Shown in pieces: positions 45,498-54,759 of a stretch of 64,000 nt of DNA. Under the pieces are notes generated by a model, which was not told where the DNA came from, made no database searches, and was given only the letters and a program-made list of their open reading frames with translations. Location: contig JABCZF010000007.1 in NCBI GenBank assembly GCA_013289825.1, positions 1-64,000 on the forward strand. Direction: 5' to 3'. Source of the DNA: Acidobacteriota bacterium (GTDB lineage: Bacteria > Acidobacteriota > Terriglobia > Acidiferrales > UBA7541). The stretch's first letter is position 1. Each line of letters opens with the position of its first letter. A program made the translations under genes and the position numbers.

Positions 45498-46793
45498 ATG
45501 GATAAATTTTTGATACGTGGCGGAAAAGCGCTGCGGGGGACGGTGGCGATCAGCGGGGCGAAGAATTCTGCGCTGCCGGCGATGGCGGCGGCTTTGCTTA
45601 CAGCGGAGAAAGTTGCGGTGCACAACATCCCCAAGGTGCGCGATCTGATCACCATGGGCAAGCTGCTGACGTTTATGGATGCGAAGGTCACGGTGACGGA
45701 GATGCCCGCAAGCGACTACGTAATCGAGGCGCCGGCGTTGAATCATGCGGAGGCGCCGTATGAATTGGTGAAGACCATGCGGGCGTCGATTTTGACGCTG
45801 GGGCCGTTGATGGCGCGGCTGGGAGTGGCGCGGGTTTCCTTGCCGGGGGGTTGTGCGATTGGGGCGCGGCCGGTGGATTTGCATTTGTCGGCTTTGGAAA
45901 AGATGGGCGCGGAAATCGCTATGTCGCACGGGTACATCGAGGCGAAGGTGCCGGGAAACGGGGCCAAAGGCGGGCGGCTGAAGGGCGCGCACATTGTGTT
46001 TGAGAAAATTACGGTGACGGGCACTGAAAATATCTTGATGGCGGCGACTTTAGCGGATGGCGAGACCGTACTTGAGAATTGCGCGCGTGAACCGGAGGTG
46101 ACGGACCTCATCGTAATGCTGCGGAAGATGGGCGCGGAGATCGCGGGAGACGGCACGGCGACGTTGCGGATTCGCGGCGTGCGGGAATTACACGGGACGG
46201 AGCACAGTGTGATTCCAGACCGCATTGAGACCGGGACCTTTTTGGTGGCGGGAGCGATTACCGGCGGCGACCTGACGATTACGAATTGTCAGCCGGAGCA
46301 TCAGGCGGCAGTGATTGCGAAATTGCAACAGACGGGAGCGTCGATCATCACGGTGGACCAGACGACTTTGCGCGTGCGCGGAGGCGGAAAACTGGTGGCC
46401 GCGGACATGACTACCGAGGAGTATCCGGGATTTGCTACGGACATGCAGGCGCAGTACATGGCGTTGGCGACGCAGGTGGAAGGCACATCCTTGATTACGG
46501 AGACGATTTTCGAGAACAGGTTTATGCACGCCAGCGAGATGATTCGAATGGGCGCGAATATTTCTGTAGAAGGGCGGCGAGCCGTGGTTCACGGGCCTGC
46601 GGTGTTGTCTGGATCGACGGTACAGGCTTCCGATCTGCGGGCTAGCGCGGGTTTGGTACTGGCCGGGTTGGTGGCGAGTGGAGAGACGGTGATCGACCGC
46701 GTGTATCACATCGATCGCGGGTATGAAGGCATTGTTGAGAAGTTGCGGGCGGCGGGCGCCGACATCGAGCGTGTGCATGGCACAGTGCTGTAA
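45498..46793 (+). CDS. murA: UDP-N-acetylglucosamine 1-carboxyvinyltransferase
   Basis: 431 aa EPSP-synthase-fold enzyme that adds enolpyruvate to UDP-GlcNAc, the first committed step of peptidoglycan synthesis. FLIRGGKALRGTVAISGAKN carries the conserved lysine and asparagine. Cys119 in SLPGGCAIGARPVDLHL is the fosfomycin-sensitive active-site cysteine, and the C-terminal HIDRGYEGIVEKLRAAGADI is diagnostic. It is the single obvious MurA here, downstream of murQ, so salvage and de novo enzymes are physically linked. No strong ribosome site is visible. Confidence 0.96.
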   Translation: MDKFLIRGGKALRGTVAISGAKNSALPAMAAALLTAEKVAVHNIPKVRDLITMGKLLTFMDAKVTVTEMPASDYVIEAPALNHAEAPYELVKTMRASILTLGPLMARLGVARVSLPGGCAIGARPVDLHLSALEKMGAEIAMSHGYIEAKVPGNGAKGGRLKGAHIVFEKITVTGTENILMAATLADGETVLENCAREPEVTDLIVMLRKMGAEIAGDGTATLRIRGVRELHGTEHSVIPDRIETGTFLVAGAITGGDLTITNCQPEHQAAVIAKLQQTGASIITVDQTTLRVRGGGKLVAADMTTEEYPGFATDMQAQYMALATQVEGTSLITETIFENRFMHASEMIRMGANISVEGRRAVVHGPAVLSGSTVQASDLRASAGLVLAGLVASGETVIDRVYHIDRGYEGIVEKLRAAGADIERVHGTVL

Positions 46794-47179
46794 GGAAGAG
46801 CGCTCAGATCTCCCGAGGTAAGTTCGACCACCTTCGACGCATAACCGTCGGATTTACCAGCGCTGCGCTTGAGGGATATGGGCTTCGCGATTCCCTGCCC
46901 GCTCGCCACCGTAGGCCTGTTATCCGCTGCTTGTTCATCGGCCCGCGTCTTTGCTCCGCGCTTCTTTGGGGCCCCGCCTCGCGGCGGGTGTGATTTCACC
47001 CTCGCGCTTCGCTGACCCTTCACCTCCATCAGGTTGAGTAGAGGGCTTTCATCTCTAGGCTCTCGAACATGCTCGGCACACAGAGAGAAGGCCCTCGAAA
47101 TTGTCGAGGGCCTTCTTGGCAAGAGATAAACAGTGGTTTGAACGGGCACGCCAAGCCGCGCCCCTAAAAATCACGAACG
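46794..47179. other. Convergent gap between murA and pnp
   Basis: The 386 bases hold a terminator-like hairpin near 47100 and a degenerate CACACAGAGAGAAG segment before it. A minus-strand frame covering much of the gap (basic, GQRSARVKSHPPRGGAPKKR) also runs into murA and looks like non-coding or decayed repeat sequence. No gene is supported. Confidence 0.4.
47089..47115. terminator. Hairpin between convergent murA and pnp
   Basis: AAGGCCCTCGA and TCGAGGGCCTT form an 11-base perfect stem with a five-base loop. The flanks are only weakly T-rich (CTTCTT on +, TTCTCTCT on -), so it is a probable bidirectional transcription stop. Confidence 0.6.
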
Positions 47180-49381
47180 CTATTCCTGGCTGCCGGAGTC
47201 GCTGCCGGCAGGACCCTGTTGGCCGCCGCCGCTGGCGGCCGCCTTTTGCTGTTTCTCGCGTGCTTCCTTGATTAGGGCTTTGCGCGAGAGGCGAACTTTG
47301 TTGCCCTCGATGGAAAGAACCTTGACGAGGACTTGGTCGCCGAGCTTCAGCTCGTCGCGAACGTCGCGGATGCGATGTTCGGAGATTTCGCTGATGTGCA
47401 GGAGACCGTCGGTGCCGGGGAAGAGTTCGACGAAGGCGCCGAACTCCGCAAGGCGTACGACTTTGCCGAGGTAGGTTTTGCCGATTTCGGCGGAAGCAGT
47501 GACATCGCGAACCATTTGCAGGGCCGCATCGCCGCCAGCGCCGCTGGTCGAGAAGATGTGCACGGTACCGTCTTCGAGGACGTCGATTTTGACGCCGGTG
47601 GCTTCGATGATGGACTTGATCTTCTTGCCGCCCGGACCGATCAGGTCACGGATCTTATCCTGAGGAATTTTCAGCTTGAAGAGGCGCGGAGCGTACGCGG
47701 AAATTTGCGTGCGTGCTTCGCCGAGGGTCTTCTCCATGGTGTCGAGAATTTCCAGGCGGGCTTTTTTCGCCTGCGCCAGGGCTTCGCGCATCATGCCGAT
47801 GCTTATGCCCAGGACCTTGATGTCCATCTGGAGCGCGGTGATGCCGGCACGCGTGCCAGCTACCTTGAAGTCCATGTCGCCGTAATGATCTTCAGCGCCG
47901 GCGATATCCGTGAGGATCGAATACTTTTTATCATCGCCGACAACCAGTCCCATGGCGATACCTGCGCACGGCGCTTTCAGAGGAACACCGGCATCCATGA
48001 GAGCCAGCGAGCCGCCGCAAACGGTGGCCATCGAGGAAGAACCGTTGGATTCGAGAATATCGGAAACCAGGCGCATGGCGTACGGAAAATCCGCCTCGGG
48101 AGGAAGCAGGTTCACGAGCGCGCGCTGCGCGAGAGCGCCGTGGCCGATTTCGCGGCGACCGGGGCCGCGCAGGAACTTCACTTCGCCGACGCTGAACGGC
48201 GGAAAGTTGTAATGCAGCATGAAGCGATTGAATTGGTCTTGCTCGAACAGCAGGTCGAGGCGCTGCATGTCTTCCTTGGTTCCGAGAGTGAGCGTGGCGA
48301 GAGCTTGCGTTTCGCCGCGGGTGAACAGAGCCGAACCGTGCACGCGGGGTAGCAAGCCGACTTCGCAGGAAATATGACGGATTTGGTCAAAGGCGCGGCC
48401 GTCAGGACGGCGGCGGGCGTTCAGGACGTCATCCCGGAAGATGTTTTCGCGAAGGCGCTCGAGTGCGCGCTTGGTGAGAGCGCGCTTTTCGTCCATCTCC
48501 TTCTTGGGCTCCTCGGGGATGGCTTTGATAATCTCTTCCTTCAGGGCATCCACGAGGTGGTAGCTCTCTTTCTTGGGATGCTTTTCGGTATTGAGAGCAT
48601 CGTGGAGCTTGGCGCCGTACTTTTTGTCGAGGTCCTTGTAGATGGATTCGTCAAAGGGAAGCGGCTTAACAACCACCTTCACCGGCTTGATTTTCGCGTG
48701 CAACTCCTTGATGGCCGCGACAATTTTCTTGACCTGAGCGTGGCCGAATTCGAGAGCGTCGACGACGGCTTCTTCGGAGATTTCGAGAGCGCCGGACTCG
48801 ACCATGACAATGGCTTCTTCCGTGCCGGCGACGACGATGTTCAGCAAACTCTTCTTCTGTTCGGCGACCGTGGGGTTGGCCACCAGCTGACCATCGAGCA
48901 AGCCGACGCGAACGCAAGCAATGGGCTTCTCAAACGGGAGATCGGAACAATAGGAGGCCGCGGAGGCGGCGGTAACAGCGATGACGTCAGGATCATTGTC
49001 GCTGTCCGCGGAAAGCACCATCGCGACGATTTGTGTTTCGTTGCGCCAAGACTCCGGGAAGAGCGGGCGCATGGGCCGGTCAATCAGACGAGAGGTGAGA
49101 ATCTCTTTTTCCGAAGGACGACCCTCGCGCTTGAAGAAGCCGCCGGGGATTTTTCCAGCCGAATAGGTATTTTCGCGATAGTCCACGGTCAGTGGAAGAA
49201 AATCGCGGTCGTTGGCGACCGACGACATACAGGCGGTGGTCAACACGACCGTGTCGCCGTAACGAGCGGTAATGGCGCCGTTGGCTTGCTTGGCAATCTT
49301 GCCAGTTTCGAGAATGAGGGTGCGTCCCCCGATTTCAACCGATACCTGGTGTGGTGCTGGTGTGTGTGTATTTTCAGACAT
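47180..49381 (-). CDS. pnp: Polyribonucleotide nucleotidyltransferase (PNPase)
   Basis: 733 aa 3'-5' phosphorolytic exoribonuclease with two RNase PH domains (RYGDTVVLTTACMSS; IRHISCEVGLLPRVHGSALF, and DMDFKVAGTRAGITALQMDI), an all-helical linker, a KH domain (IRDLIGPGGKKIKSIIEATG) and an S1 domain (YLGKVVRLAEFGAFVELFPG). It degrades mRNA and participates in small-RNA metabolism. It follows rpsO on the same strand, the common bacterial order. ATG start; a GGAAATG element lies about 10 bases upstream. The Ala/Gly/Gln-rich C-terminal tail is not conserved. Confidence 0.97.
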   Translation of the reverse strand: MSENTHTPAPHQVSVEIGGRTLILETGKIAKQANGAITARYGDTVVLTTACMSSVANDRDFLPLTVDYRENTYSAGKIPGGFFKREGRPSEKEILTSRLIDRPMRPLFPESWRNETQIVAMVLSADSDNDPDVIAVTAASAASYCSDLPFEKPIACVRVGLLDGQLVANPTVAEQKKSLLNIVVAGTEEAIVMVESGALEISEEAVVDALEFGHAQVKKIVAAIKELHAKIKPVKVVVKPLPFDESIYKDLDKKYGAKLHDALNTEKHPKKESYHLVDALKEEIIKAIPEEPKKEMDEKRALTKRALERLRENIFRDDVLNARRRPDGRAFDQIRHISCEVGLLPRVHGSALFTRGETQALATLTLGTKEDMQRLDLLFEQDQFNRFMLHYNFPPFSVGEVKFLRGPGRREIGHGALAQRALVNLLPPEADFPYAMRLVSDILESNGSSSMATVCGGSLALMDAGVPLKAPCAGIAMGLVVGDDKKYSILTDIAGAEDHYGDMDFKVAGTRAGITALQMDIKVLGISIGMMREALAQAKKARLEILDTMEKTLGEARTQISAYAPRLFKLKIPQDKIRDLIGPGGKKIKSIIEATGVKIDVLEDGTVHIFSTSGAGGDAALQMVRDVTASAEIGKTYLGKVVRLAEFGAFVELFPGTDGLLHISEISEHRIRDVRDELKLGDQVLVKVLSIEGNKVRLSRKALIKEAREKQQKAAASGGGQQGPAGSDSGSQE

Positions 49382-49720
49382 AGATAATCATTTCCTTTGG
49401 CGCCGTTTCATAACGGAGCGTTCGAGAGCGTCCACAGGAGTGACGACCTTCGAGGAGTAGACAGCCGCTTTGCGGCCTAGAAGACAATTCCCTGCTTCGA
49501 ATAGGTCGGCAATTACCTGGCCCGGATAACCCCAGAGAAGAAAAGAGGCGAGAAATACGCCGGATTAGACCACGAGAAACGCCGGCCGAAATGCAGCCGA
49601 GGGCCCGATGATTTCACAAAGAACGCAACCGACAGGCGTGGCGTCAGACTTCGATTGTAAGTTGTCATTCTGTGAAAACGCAGAGGCTTCTGCCCGTTGA
49701 GACTCTCGAATGTAAGGCAG
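49382..49720 (-). other. pnp leader and rpsO-pnp spacer
   Basis: The 339-base space between rpsO and pnp has no open frame of note. A possible weak promoter (TTTCGG, 16 bp, TCTAAT) lies near 49555-49582 on the minus strand. In many bacteria the pnp leader is where PNPase and RNase III autoregulate; no clear cleavage hairpin can be identified by eye. Confidence 0.35.
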
Positions 49721-49981
49721 TTACTTGCGCAGGCTAAGGCGTTCAACAATCTCGCGATACCGATCCGGGTCACGACGGTTTAGATAGTCCAGCAGGCGGC
49801 GGCGCTTATTGACCATCATGATCAAGCCTCGCCGGGATGCGTGGTCTTTAACGTGGGACCTGAGATGCGTTGTGAGGTAGCTGATCCGTTCACTCAAAAG
49901 TGCAATCTGGACTTCCGGTGAGCCAGTATCTTTCACTTCCCGCCGGAATTGCTCGATCAACACCGCTTTGGCTGTGCTCAA
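49721..49981 (-). CDS. rpsO: 30S ribosomal protein S15
   Basis: 86 aa, matching S15 over the full length: [60 protein letters not shown], ending LSLRK. It binds 16S rRNA helices 20-22. I place the start at TTG 49981, with GGAGAGGGG just upstream, which gives the usual length. The frame extends to 50137 with unrelated sequence. An upstream TCGACA-17 bp-CATATT pair may be its promoter. Confidence 0.93.
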   Translation of the reverse strand: MSTAKAVLIEQFRREVKDTGSPEVQIALLSERISYLTTHLRSHVKDHASRRGLIMMVNKRRRLLDYLNRRDPDRYREIVERLSLRK

Positions 49982-50190
49982 GTGCCCCTCTCCGTCGTCC
50001 CCTGAATTTTTTCCTCTTCTCTTCGACTCATTCAGGCTAACACAAATATGTTTTGAGTGTAAAGGAATGTCGACATATTGTACGGCGGGGCTTCGTTTTT
50101 GTGGCGGAAGGCTTTGGCAGTTGCGTTGTGGCTGCAAATTGGGGTTGAATGCTTGCTGCGAGTGTAAAAACCTTGAGAGGAGAACGAAAA

Positions 50191-50733
50191 ATGCAAAAGC
50201 GAATGGCGGCGATTGGTGGGCTCTGTCTTGGCTTGAGTTTTCTGGCCACGCAGGCGTCCTGTCAATCGGACAAGAGCAAGCGCCCTAGTCCGCCGGCGAC
50301 GGCATCCTGTGCGCTGGCAGCTGGTAAAACGATCACGGTGGACTATTCGAGCCCGCGTGTAAAAGGCAGAAAAATCTTCGGGGAACTCGAGCCCTATGGC
50401 AAAGTCTGGCGCGCAGGTGCCAACGAAGCCACGACGTTTGTAACCACGGCAGACTTGAAGGTCGGCGGGAAAGACGTGCCCGCCGGCGGCTATACGCTTT
50501 TTGCGATACCCAATGCGGACAGCTGGACGCTGATCATCAGCAAGAAAACCGGGGAATGGGGCACGGCGTATCCTGGGCCTGGGGAAGATCAAGCGCGCGT
50601 AGAGATGAAGGTCTCCAAGCCGTCGTCGCTCGTTGAGAATTTCACGATTGCGTTTGACAAGGGCGGCAGCGGCTGCACCATGAAAATGGAGTGGGAGACA
50701 ACCCGGGCTTCGGTGGAAATCGCCGAAAAGTAG
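50191..50733 (+). CDS. DUF2911 domain protein, exported
   Basis: 180 aa. An N-terminal signal sequence ([20 protein letters not shown], then SCQSD) precedes a DUF2911 domain: [60 protein letters not shown] and [20 protein letters not shown]. The cysteine after the signal could be lipidated, but the lipobox is imperfect. The function of DUF2911 is unknown. ATG 50191 has GAGAGGAGAACG before it; ATG 50149 is the longer alternative. Divergent from rpsO. Confidence 0.88.
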   Translation: MQKRMAAIGGLCLGLSFLATQASCQSDKSKRPSPPATASCALAAGKTITVDYSSPRVKGRKIFGELEPYGKVWRAGANEATTFVTTADLKVGGKDVPAGGYTLFAIPNADSWTLIISKKTGEWGTAYPGPGEDQARVEMKVSKPSSLVENFTIAFDKGGSGCTMKMEWETTRASVEIAEK

Positions 50734-50815
50734 AACGGGCACTCTTGCCGGTCCGGTTTTCTCACACTTTGAAAGTAAGAAGAATGCGGCAGACAGACAA
50801 GAACGTCTGTCCCAC

Positions 50816-51427
50816 TCAGGAATTTTTCGTGCGGACGAGCGAAAGGAATTCGTCGCGGGTCTGCTTATTGTGCCGGAAGCCGCCGAGCATTGCGCTGGTC
50901 ACAGCCTGGCCATGCTGCTTCTCCACCCCGCGCATCTGCATGCAAAGGTGACGGGCCTCAATGATCACGCCGACACCTTCTGGGCTGATTTTGTCCTGAA
51001 TAGCCGCGGCGATTTGACTGGTGAGGCGCTCCTGAATCTGCAGACGGCGCGCGAACATGTTGACCAGGCGCGCGACTTTGCTGAGGCCGATGACGCGCTT
51101 GTTGGGCAGATACGCTACGTGGCACTTGCCGAAAAACGGCAGCAAATGGTGCTCGCACAGACTGAAGAATTCAATGTCCTTTACCACCACCATTTCGTCA
51201 TAGGCAACGCTGAAGGTCGCGCCGTTGAGAATGTTCTCCGCGTTTTGGTGGTAACCGCTGGTCAAGAATTTCAGCGCCTTTTCATAGCGCTCGGGAGTCT
51301 TGCGCAGGCCTTCGCGATTCGGGTCTTCACCGATGAGTTTGATGATTTCGCGAACGTGGCCGGCAATTCTGCGCTCGTCCAGCTCTTTCTCGTCGTGCAA
51401 GATGATTTCTTCCGCGGGTTTAGCCAT
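50816..51427 (-). CDS. folE: GTP cyclohydrolase I
   Basis: 203 aa type I enzyme: [20 protein letters not shown], then [20 protein letters not shown] with zinc ligands Cys and His, [20 protein letters not shown] and QERLTSQIA. It converts GTP to 7,8-dihydroneopterin triphosphate, the precursor of folate, queuosine and biopterins. It lies five bases downstream of the first PTPS gene on the same strand, forming a three-gene pterin unit. All catalytic residues of the family are present. Confidence 0.96.
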   Translation of the reverse strand: MAKPAEEIILHDEKELDERRIAGHVREIIKLIGEDPNREGLRKTPERYEKALKFLTSGYHQNAENILNGATFSVAYDEMVVVKDIEFFSLCEHHLLPFFGKCHVAYLPNKRVIGLSKVARLVNMFARRLQIQERLTSQIAAAIQDKISPEGVGVIIEARHLCMQMRGVEKQHGQAVTSAMLGGFRHNKQTRDEFLSLVRTKNS

Positions 51428-51432
51428 GGCGT

Positions 51433-51888
51433 TTACCTCTCGAAGCCTTGGGGATGGTCACCGGCGTATTCGAAACTGTTGTTTGACGTTTCCTGAACGC
51501 GGACGCGTTCGAGCTTCGCCTTCGGGAACGTTTGGAGGCGGCGGAAAATTTCGATGCATAAATTTTCCGTCGTGGGAACCGCGGCATCGAACGCCGCGAC
51601 ATCTTCGTTGAGGGACTTATGATCGAAGGGATCCAGAATTTCGCGTTCGACAAAGCCGTCCAGGTCCGCGAGATTCGCGATCATGCCCGTGGCGGGATCG
51701 ATTTCTCCCGACACAAGAACTTCCACGACGTAGTTGTGACCGTGACCAAAAGGGTTGTTGCACTTTCCATAGATGCGGCAGTTCTCTTCTTCGCTGAGCG
51801 CCGGGCTGTGCAGCCGGTGCGAGGCGGCAAAGTGATAGCGGCGTCCCAGTTCAATTTTCAGGGTGCCTTGCTGTGCTTTCGAACTCAT
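51433..51888 (-). CDS. 6-pyruvoyl/6-carboxy-tetrahydropterin synthase family protein, copy 1
   Basis: 151 aa T-fold enzyme. Zinc and catalytic residues are visible: [40 protein letters not shown] (Cys plus the HGH zinc pair), [11 protein letters not shown] and [15 protein letters not shown]. The GKCNNPxGHGHNY form is that of animal-type PTPS rather than E. coli QueD. ATG 51888 overlaps the previous stop as ATGA. With FolE just downstream, the product is 6-pyruvoyl- or 6-carboxytetrahydropterin; QueC and QueE are not in the window. Confidence 0.9.
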   Translation of the reverse strand: MSSKAQQGTLKIELGRRYHFAASHRLHSPALSEEENCRIYGKCNNPFGHGHNYVVEVLVSGEIDPATGMIANLADLDGFVEREILDPFDHKSLNEDVAAFDAAVPTTENLCIEIFRRLQTFPKAKLERVRVQETSNNSFEYAGDHPQGFER

Positions 51889-52316
51889 CTGGCTCGAGCC
51901 CCTGCACTTCCGTTGCGATAACAATCCGCAAACAGGTCCGGTGTCTCGTACAGCCGTACGCGATGCAGCTTCGCTTGCTTGATCTTTGGATCAAGGAGTT
52001 GCCAGATTACGCGCGCAATGTTCTCGCAAGTCGGGATCTGTCCAGCGAGTTCAGGAACTTCATAGTTCAAAAAACGGTGGTCCATACGCTGCATCACTTC
52101 GCGCTCGAGAATCTCTTTCAAATCTTTCAAATCCAAAACCATTCCGGTTACCGGGTCGGGTTCTCCGGCGACGGTTACTTCCAGAGTGTAGTTGTGTCCG
52201 TGTCCATGCGGGTTATTGCATTTACCAAAGACGCGACGGTTCTCTTCCGCCGAGAAATCCGGATTGTGGTAGAGGTGCGAAGCGGCGAACTCGATTTTGC
52301 GCGTGAGCAGGACCAT
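51885..52316 (-). CDS. 6-pyruvoyl/6-carboxy-tetrahydropterin synthase family protein, copy 2
   Basis: 143 aa paralogue of the next gene: KIEFAASHLYHNPDFSAEEN, RRVFGKCNNPHGHGHNYTLE, QRMDHRFLNYEVPELAG and IPTCENIARVIWQLLDP. All metal and catalytic positions are intact, so neither copy is decayed. The pair differs mainly around the active-site-adjacent loops (PDFSAEEN versus PALSEEEN, and the DH and TEN regions), which suggests separate substrates or products. First gene of the pterin unit, with the GT2 gene 22 bases upstream. Confidence 0.9.
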   Translation of the reverse strand: MVLLTRKIEFAASHLYHNPDFSAEENRRVFGKCNNPHGHGHNYTLEVTVAGEPDPVTGMVLDLKDLKEILEREVMQRMDHRFLNYEVPELAGQIPTCENIARVIWQLLDPKIKQAKLHRVRLYETPDLFADCYRNGSAGARAR

Positions 52317-52338
52317 GGCGTTGGGCTTGTCGGTAACG

Positions 52339-53400
52339 CTACCTGGGCGCGCCGGGAAGAGTTACCGCAACTTCCCGTCCTTTCCATGCGACCTTCCCCT
52401 TCACGTGGCCCCGGTACGAGGCCCAAAGCACACCCGCATATAGCGCCACGGCGGGCACGTAATAAATGATGAATTCAAAGGGGTATTGGTTACGAGATAT
52501 CTCCCGACCGTAGGTGAATTGCCTCACGAGGAGGAAACAGACACCCAGAAACGTGGCGATTGGAATCTTAAAGCCGAGAACAAGGAGAGCCAAAGGAATC
52601 CACGGGATGGTGGACTCCAGCTCGCGAAAGACGGCACTCGGACTGCCACCGACCAAGACATAGAGATTCTTCTTCCAGCCTTGCCACATCGCAGCGAAGG
52701 AGCGGTACATTCGAACACGGACGATTCCCTGCCCCGAACCAAACCACAGGCGCAAACCGGCGGCCTTGGCGCGCTTCGCGAGGGCCACGTCTTCGAGCAC
52801 TTCTGCGGGGACGCTGGCGTGGCCACCGATCAGGTTGTAAGCGTCTCGCTCGATCATCAAGAACTGCCCGTTTGCGGCGGCAGCGGGCGAAGAGGGATCG
52901 TTCACGGCGTCGTAGGAGAAATGCTTTGCCAGCCGACAGTAGACGAAAGGAATGAGCGATTTCTCGTACCAGGATTCGGTGACTTGCTCCGGCGAAAAAG
53001 AGATCAGTGCGGCGCTATTTTCTTGCGCGATTTGGAGCGCGCGAGCGGTCGCGCCGGGTTCGAGCTCGGCGTCTGCGTCGGTGAACAGCAGCCAGGGACT
53101 CTTGGCTTCCTGCGCGCCCAGGAAGACCGCGTTGTTTTTTCCAACCCAGCCGGCGGGCACTTCCTGCGTTTCCAGTAAACGCAAGTGCGGAGTTTTGGTT
53201 ATCAGACGGCGAACAATTTCCGCGGTTTTGTCGGTGGACTGGTCATTGACAACGAGAATTTCTGCGATTTCGGGTTGCCGTGCCAGCGATTCGACACAGG
53301 AGGCGATGACTGCTTCTTCATTTCGCGCGGGCACAATGGCGCTAATCGATGGTGCCAGGGAGGCCGAAGGCGGAACCGAGTTTGGCGATTCGTTGGTCAC
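52339..53400 (-). CDS. Family 2 glycosyltransferase with C-terminal membrane helices
   Basis: 353 aa. GT-A catalytic domain: SISAIVPARNEEAVIASCVE, EILVVNDQSTDKTAEIVRRL, SPWLLFTDADAELEPGATAR (DXD-type DAD) and EVLEDVALAKRAKAAGLRLW. C-terminal hydrophobic helices (IPLALLVLGFKIPIATFLGV, IIYYVPAVALYAGVLWASY) anchor it to the membrane. The pattern resembles hopanoid/carotenoid-associated GT2 enzymes. I choose GTG 53400; the frame continues to 53541 but would overlap the divergent redoxin gene. TATACT at 53455-53450 may be its -10 box. It is upstream of the two PTPS genes. Confidence 0.85.
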   Translation of the reverse strand: MTNESPNSVPPSASLAPSISAIVPARNEEAVIASCVESLARQPEIAEILVVNDQSTDKTAEIVRRLITKTPHLRLLETQEVPAGWVGKNNAVFLGAQEAKSPWLLFTDADAELEPGATARALQIAQENSAALISFSPEQVTESWYEKSLIPFVYCRLAKHFSYDAVNDPSSPAAAANGQFLMIERDAYNLIGGHASVPAEVLEDVALAKRAKAAGLRLWFGSGQGIVRVRMYRSFAAMWQGWKKNLYVLVGGSPSAVFRELESTIPWIPLALLVLGFKIPIATFLGVCFLLVRQFTYGREISRNQYPFEFIIYYVPAVALYAGVLWASYRGHVKGKVAWKGREVAVTLPGAPR

Positions 53401-53462
53401 GGCAGAGTCTGGGGCAAGGACCGATTTTCGATCCCGGGTCGGATAGGTTAGTATAGCATTCG

Positions 53463-54005
53463 ATGAGAATCGGGCCGAAGATACTGGCTTGGGGGGGCCT
53501 GGCGGCCTTCCTCGGGATAATTGTCGTTTTTGCCATGCCAAGTTACCGGCATGGCGAGGCGTCCATCGCCGGGAAACACGCAGAAGACTTTACCATGGAG
53601 CTCAGCGGCAAGCCGTCGCACCTTTCCGATTTTCGCGGCAAGGTTGTTGTGCTGAATTTCTGGGGCACATGGTGCCCACCCTGCATCGAAGAAACTCCCG
53701 CGCTGAACCGGTTGCAGAAATACATTCAAGCCCGCAACGGGGTTGTTCTGGGTGTCGCGGCCGACGAGGACCCCGCTATTTACGAAGCCTTTCTCCGCGA
53801 ACACGCGGTAATCTTTCCAACATACCGCGATCCAGCGACCAAAGATAATCATTCGCCCATCGCGCAATCGTATGGCACGGTCATGATTCCGGAGACGTAT
53901 ATCATCGATCGCCAAGGCAAGATTGCGCGCAAGATTATCGGATTTCAGGAGTGGGATTCCCCGGAGATGCTGGCGTATTTCGATTCGATCCTTGGAAAAA
54001 CCTAA
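53463..54005 (+). CDS. TlpA/ResA-like thiol-disulfide oxidoreductase
   Basis: 180 aa. An uncleaved N-terminal signal anchor (ILAWGGLAAFLGIIVVFAMP) and a periplasmic thioredoxin fold: SHLSDFRGKVVVLNFWGTWC, with active site WCPPC, and VMIPETYIIDRQGKIARKII with cis-proline and the usual strand. Such proteins reduce apocytochrome c or copper sites. TAGTAT lies eight bases before the ATG without a Shine-Dalgarno site, so the mRNA may be leaderless or nearly so. Divergent from GT2; the methyltransferase follows 31 bases later. Confidence 0.88.
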   Translation: MRIGPKILAWGGLAAFLGIIVVFAMPSYRHGEASIAGKHAEDFTMELSGKPSHLSDFRGKVVVLNFWGTWCPPCIEETPALNRLQKYIQARNGVVLGVAADEDPAIYEAFLREHAVIFPTYRDPATKDNHSPIAQSYGTVMIPETYIIDRQGKIARKIIGFQEWDSPEMLAYFDSILGKT

Positions 54006-54036
54006 GGCCGCTTAGTCTGCGACGCATTTAGTACCC

Positions 54037-54759
54037 ATGAGCAAATCAACCGTAGAGCAGATTCGAGAACGCTTCGACGGCGACGTGGAGCGGTTTTCGA
54101 GCCTTGAGACCGGGCAATCGGCCACCATGGATGCCCCGTTGTCGCTTGCGTTGATTGCTGATGCTGCATCACGCGTGACCCCCGGCGCATCATCGCTTCT
54201 TGATGTCGGGTGCGGCGCAGGCAACTATGCGCTCAAGATATTGGAGAGATTGCCCAACCTTGAAGTCACCCTGCTGGACCTCAGCCGTCCGATGTTGGAT
54301 CGTGCCGTCGAGCGTGTCAAGCGAGTGACAACGGGCAGAGTCACAGCGCTACAAGGTGATATTCGGGAGTTACAGATCGGACAGTCACGCTTCGATGTCA
54401 TCTGTGCCGCAGCTGTTCTACACCACCTTCGAGAAGCCGAGGAGTGGCACAGCGTGTTCTCCAAATTTCACACCTCGCTCCGAGCCGGCGGTTCGATTTG
54501 GATTTCAGATTTGGTAGAACATTCGGACGCTCGGGTGCAGGCACTCATGTGGGAACGTTATGGGGCTTATCTAACGGAGCTCAAGGACGAGGCTTATCGT
54601 GACCATGTTTTTGCTTACGTCGCGAAGGAAGATTCTGCGCGACCACTGATGTTTCAATTAGACCTGTTACGTTCGGCGGGATTCAACAAAATTGAGCTTT
54701 TACACAAGAACAGTTGTTTTGCCGCTTTTGGCGCAATCAAAGAATCCCTGCCGGTTTAG
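54037..54759 (+). CDS. Class I SAM-dependent methyltransferase
   Basis: 240 aa Rossmann methyltransferase: [20 protein letters not shown] (motif I), [20 protein letters not shown] (acidic end of beta 2), [20 protein letters not shown] (motif II) and [20 protein letters not shown]. Residues 135-240 look like a cap with no known substrate signature. It is close to UbiE/MenG-like enzymes, but the substrate is not clear. The stop overlaps the convergent copper ATPase gene by four bases. Confidence 0.85.
   Translation: MSKSTVEQIRERFDGDVERFSSLETGQSATMDAPLSLALIADAASRVTPGASSLLDVGCGAGNYALKILERLPNLEVTLLDLSRPMLDRAVERVKRVTTGRVTALQGDIRELQIGQSRFDVICAAAVLHHLREAEEWHSVFSKFHTSLRAGGSIWISDLVEHSDARVQALMWERYGAYLTELKDEAYRDHVFAYVAKEDSARPLMFQLDLLRSAGFNKIELLHKNSCFAAFGAIKESLPV

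Noticed and set aside
46706..47149. 147-codon minus frame between murA and pnp
   Set aside because: Overlaps the murA 3' end and a hairpin; basic low-complexity sequence.
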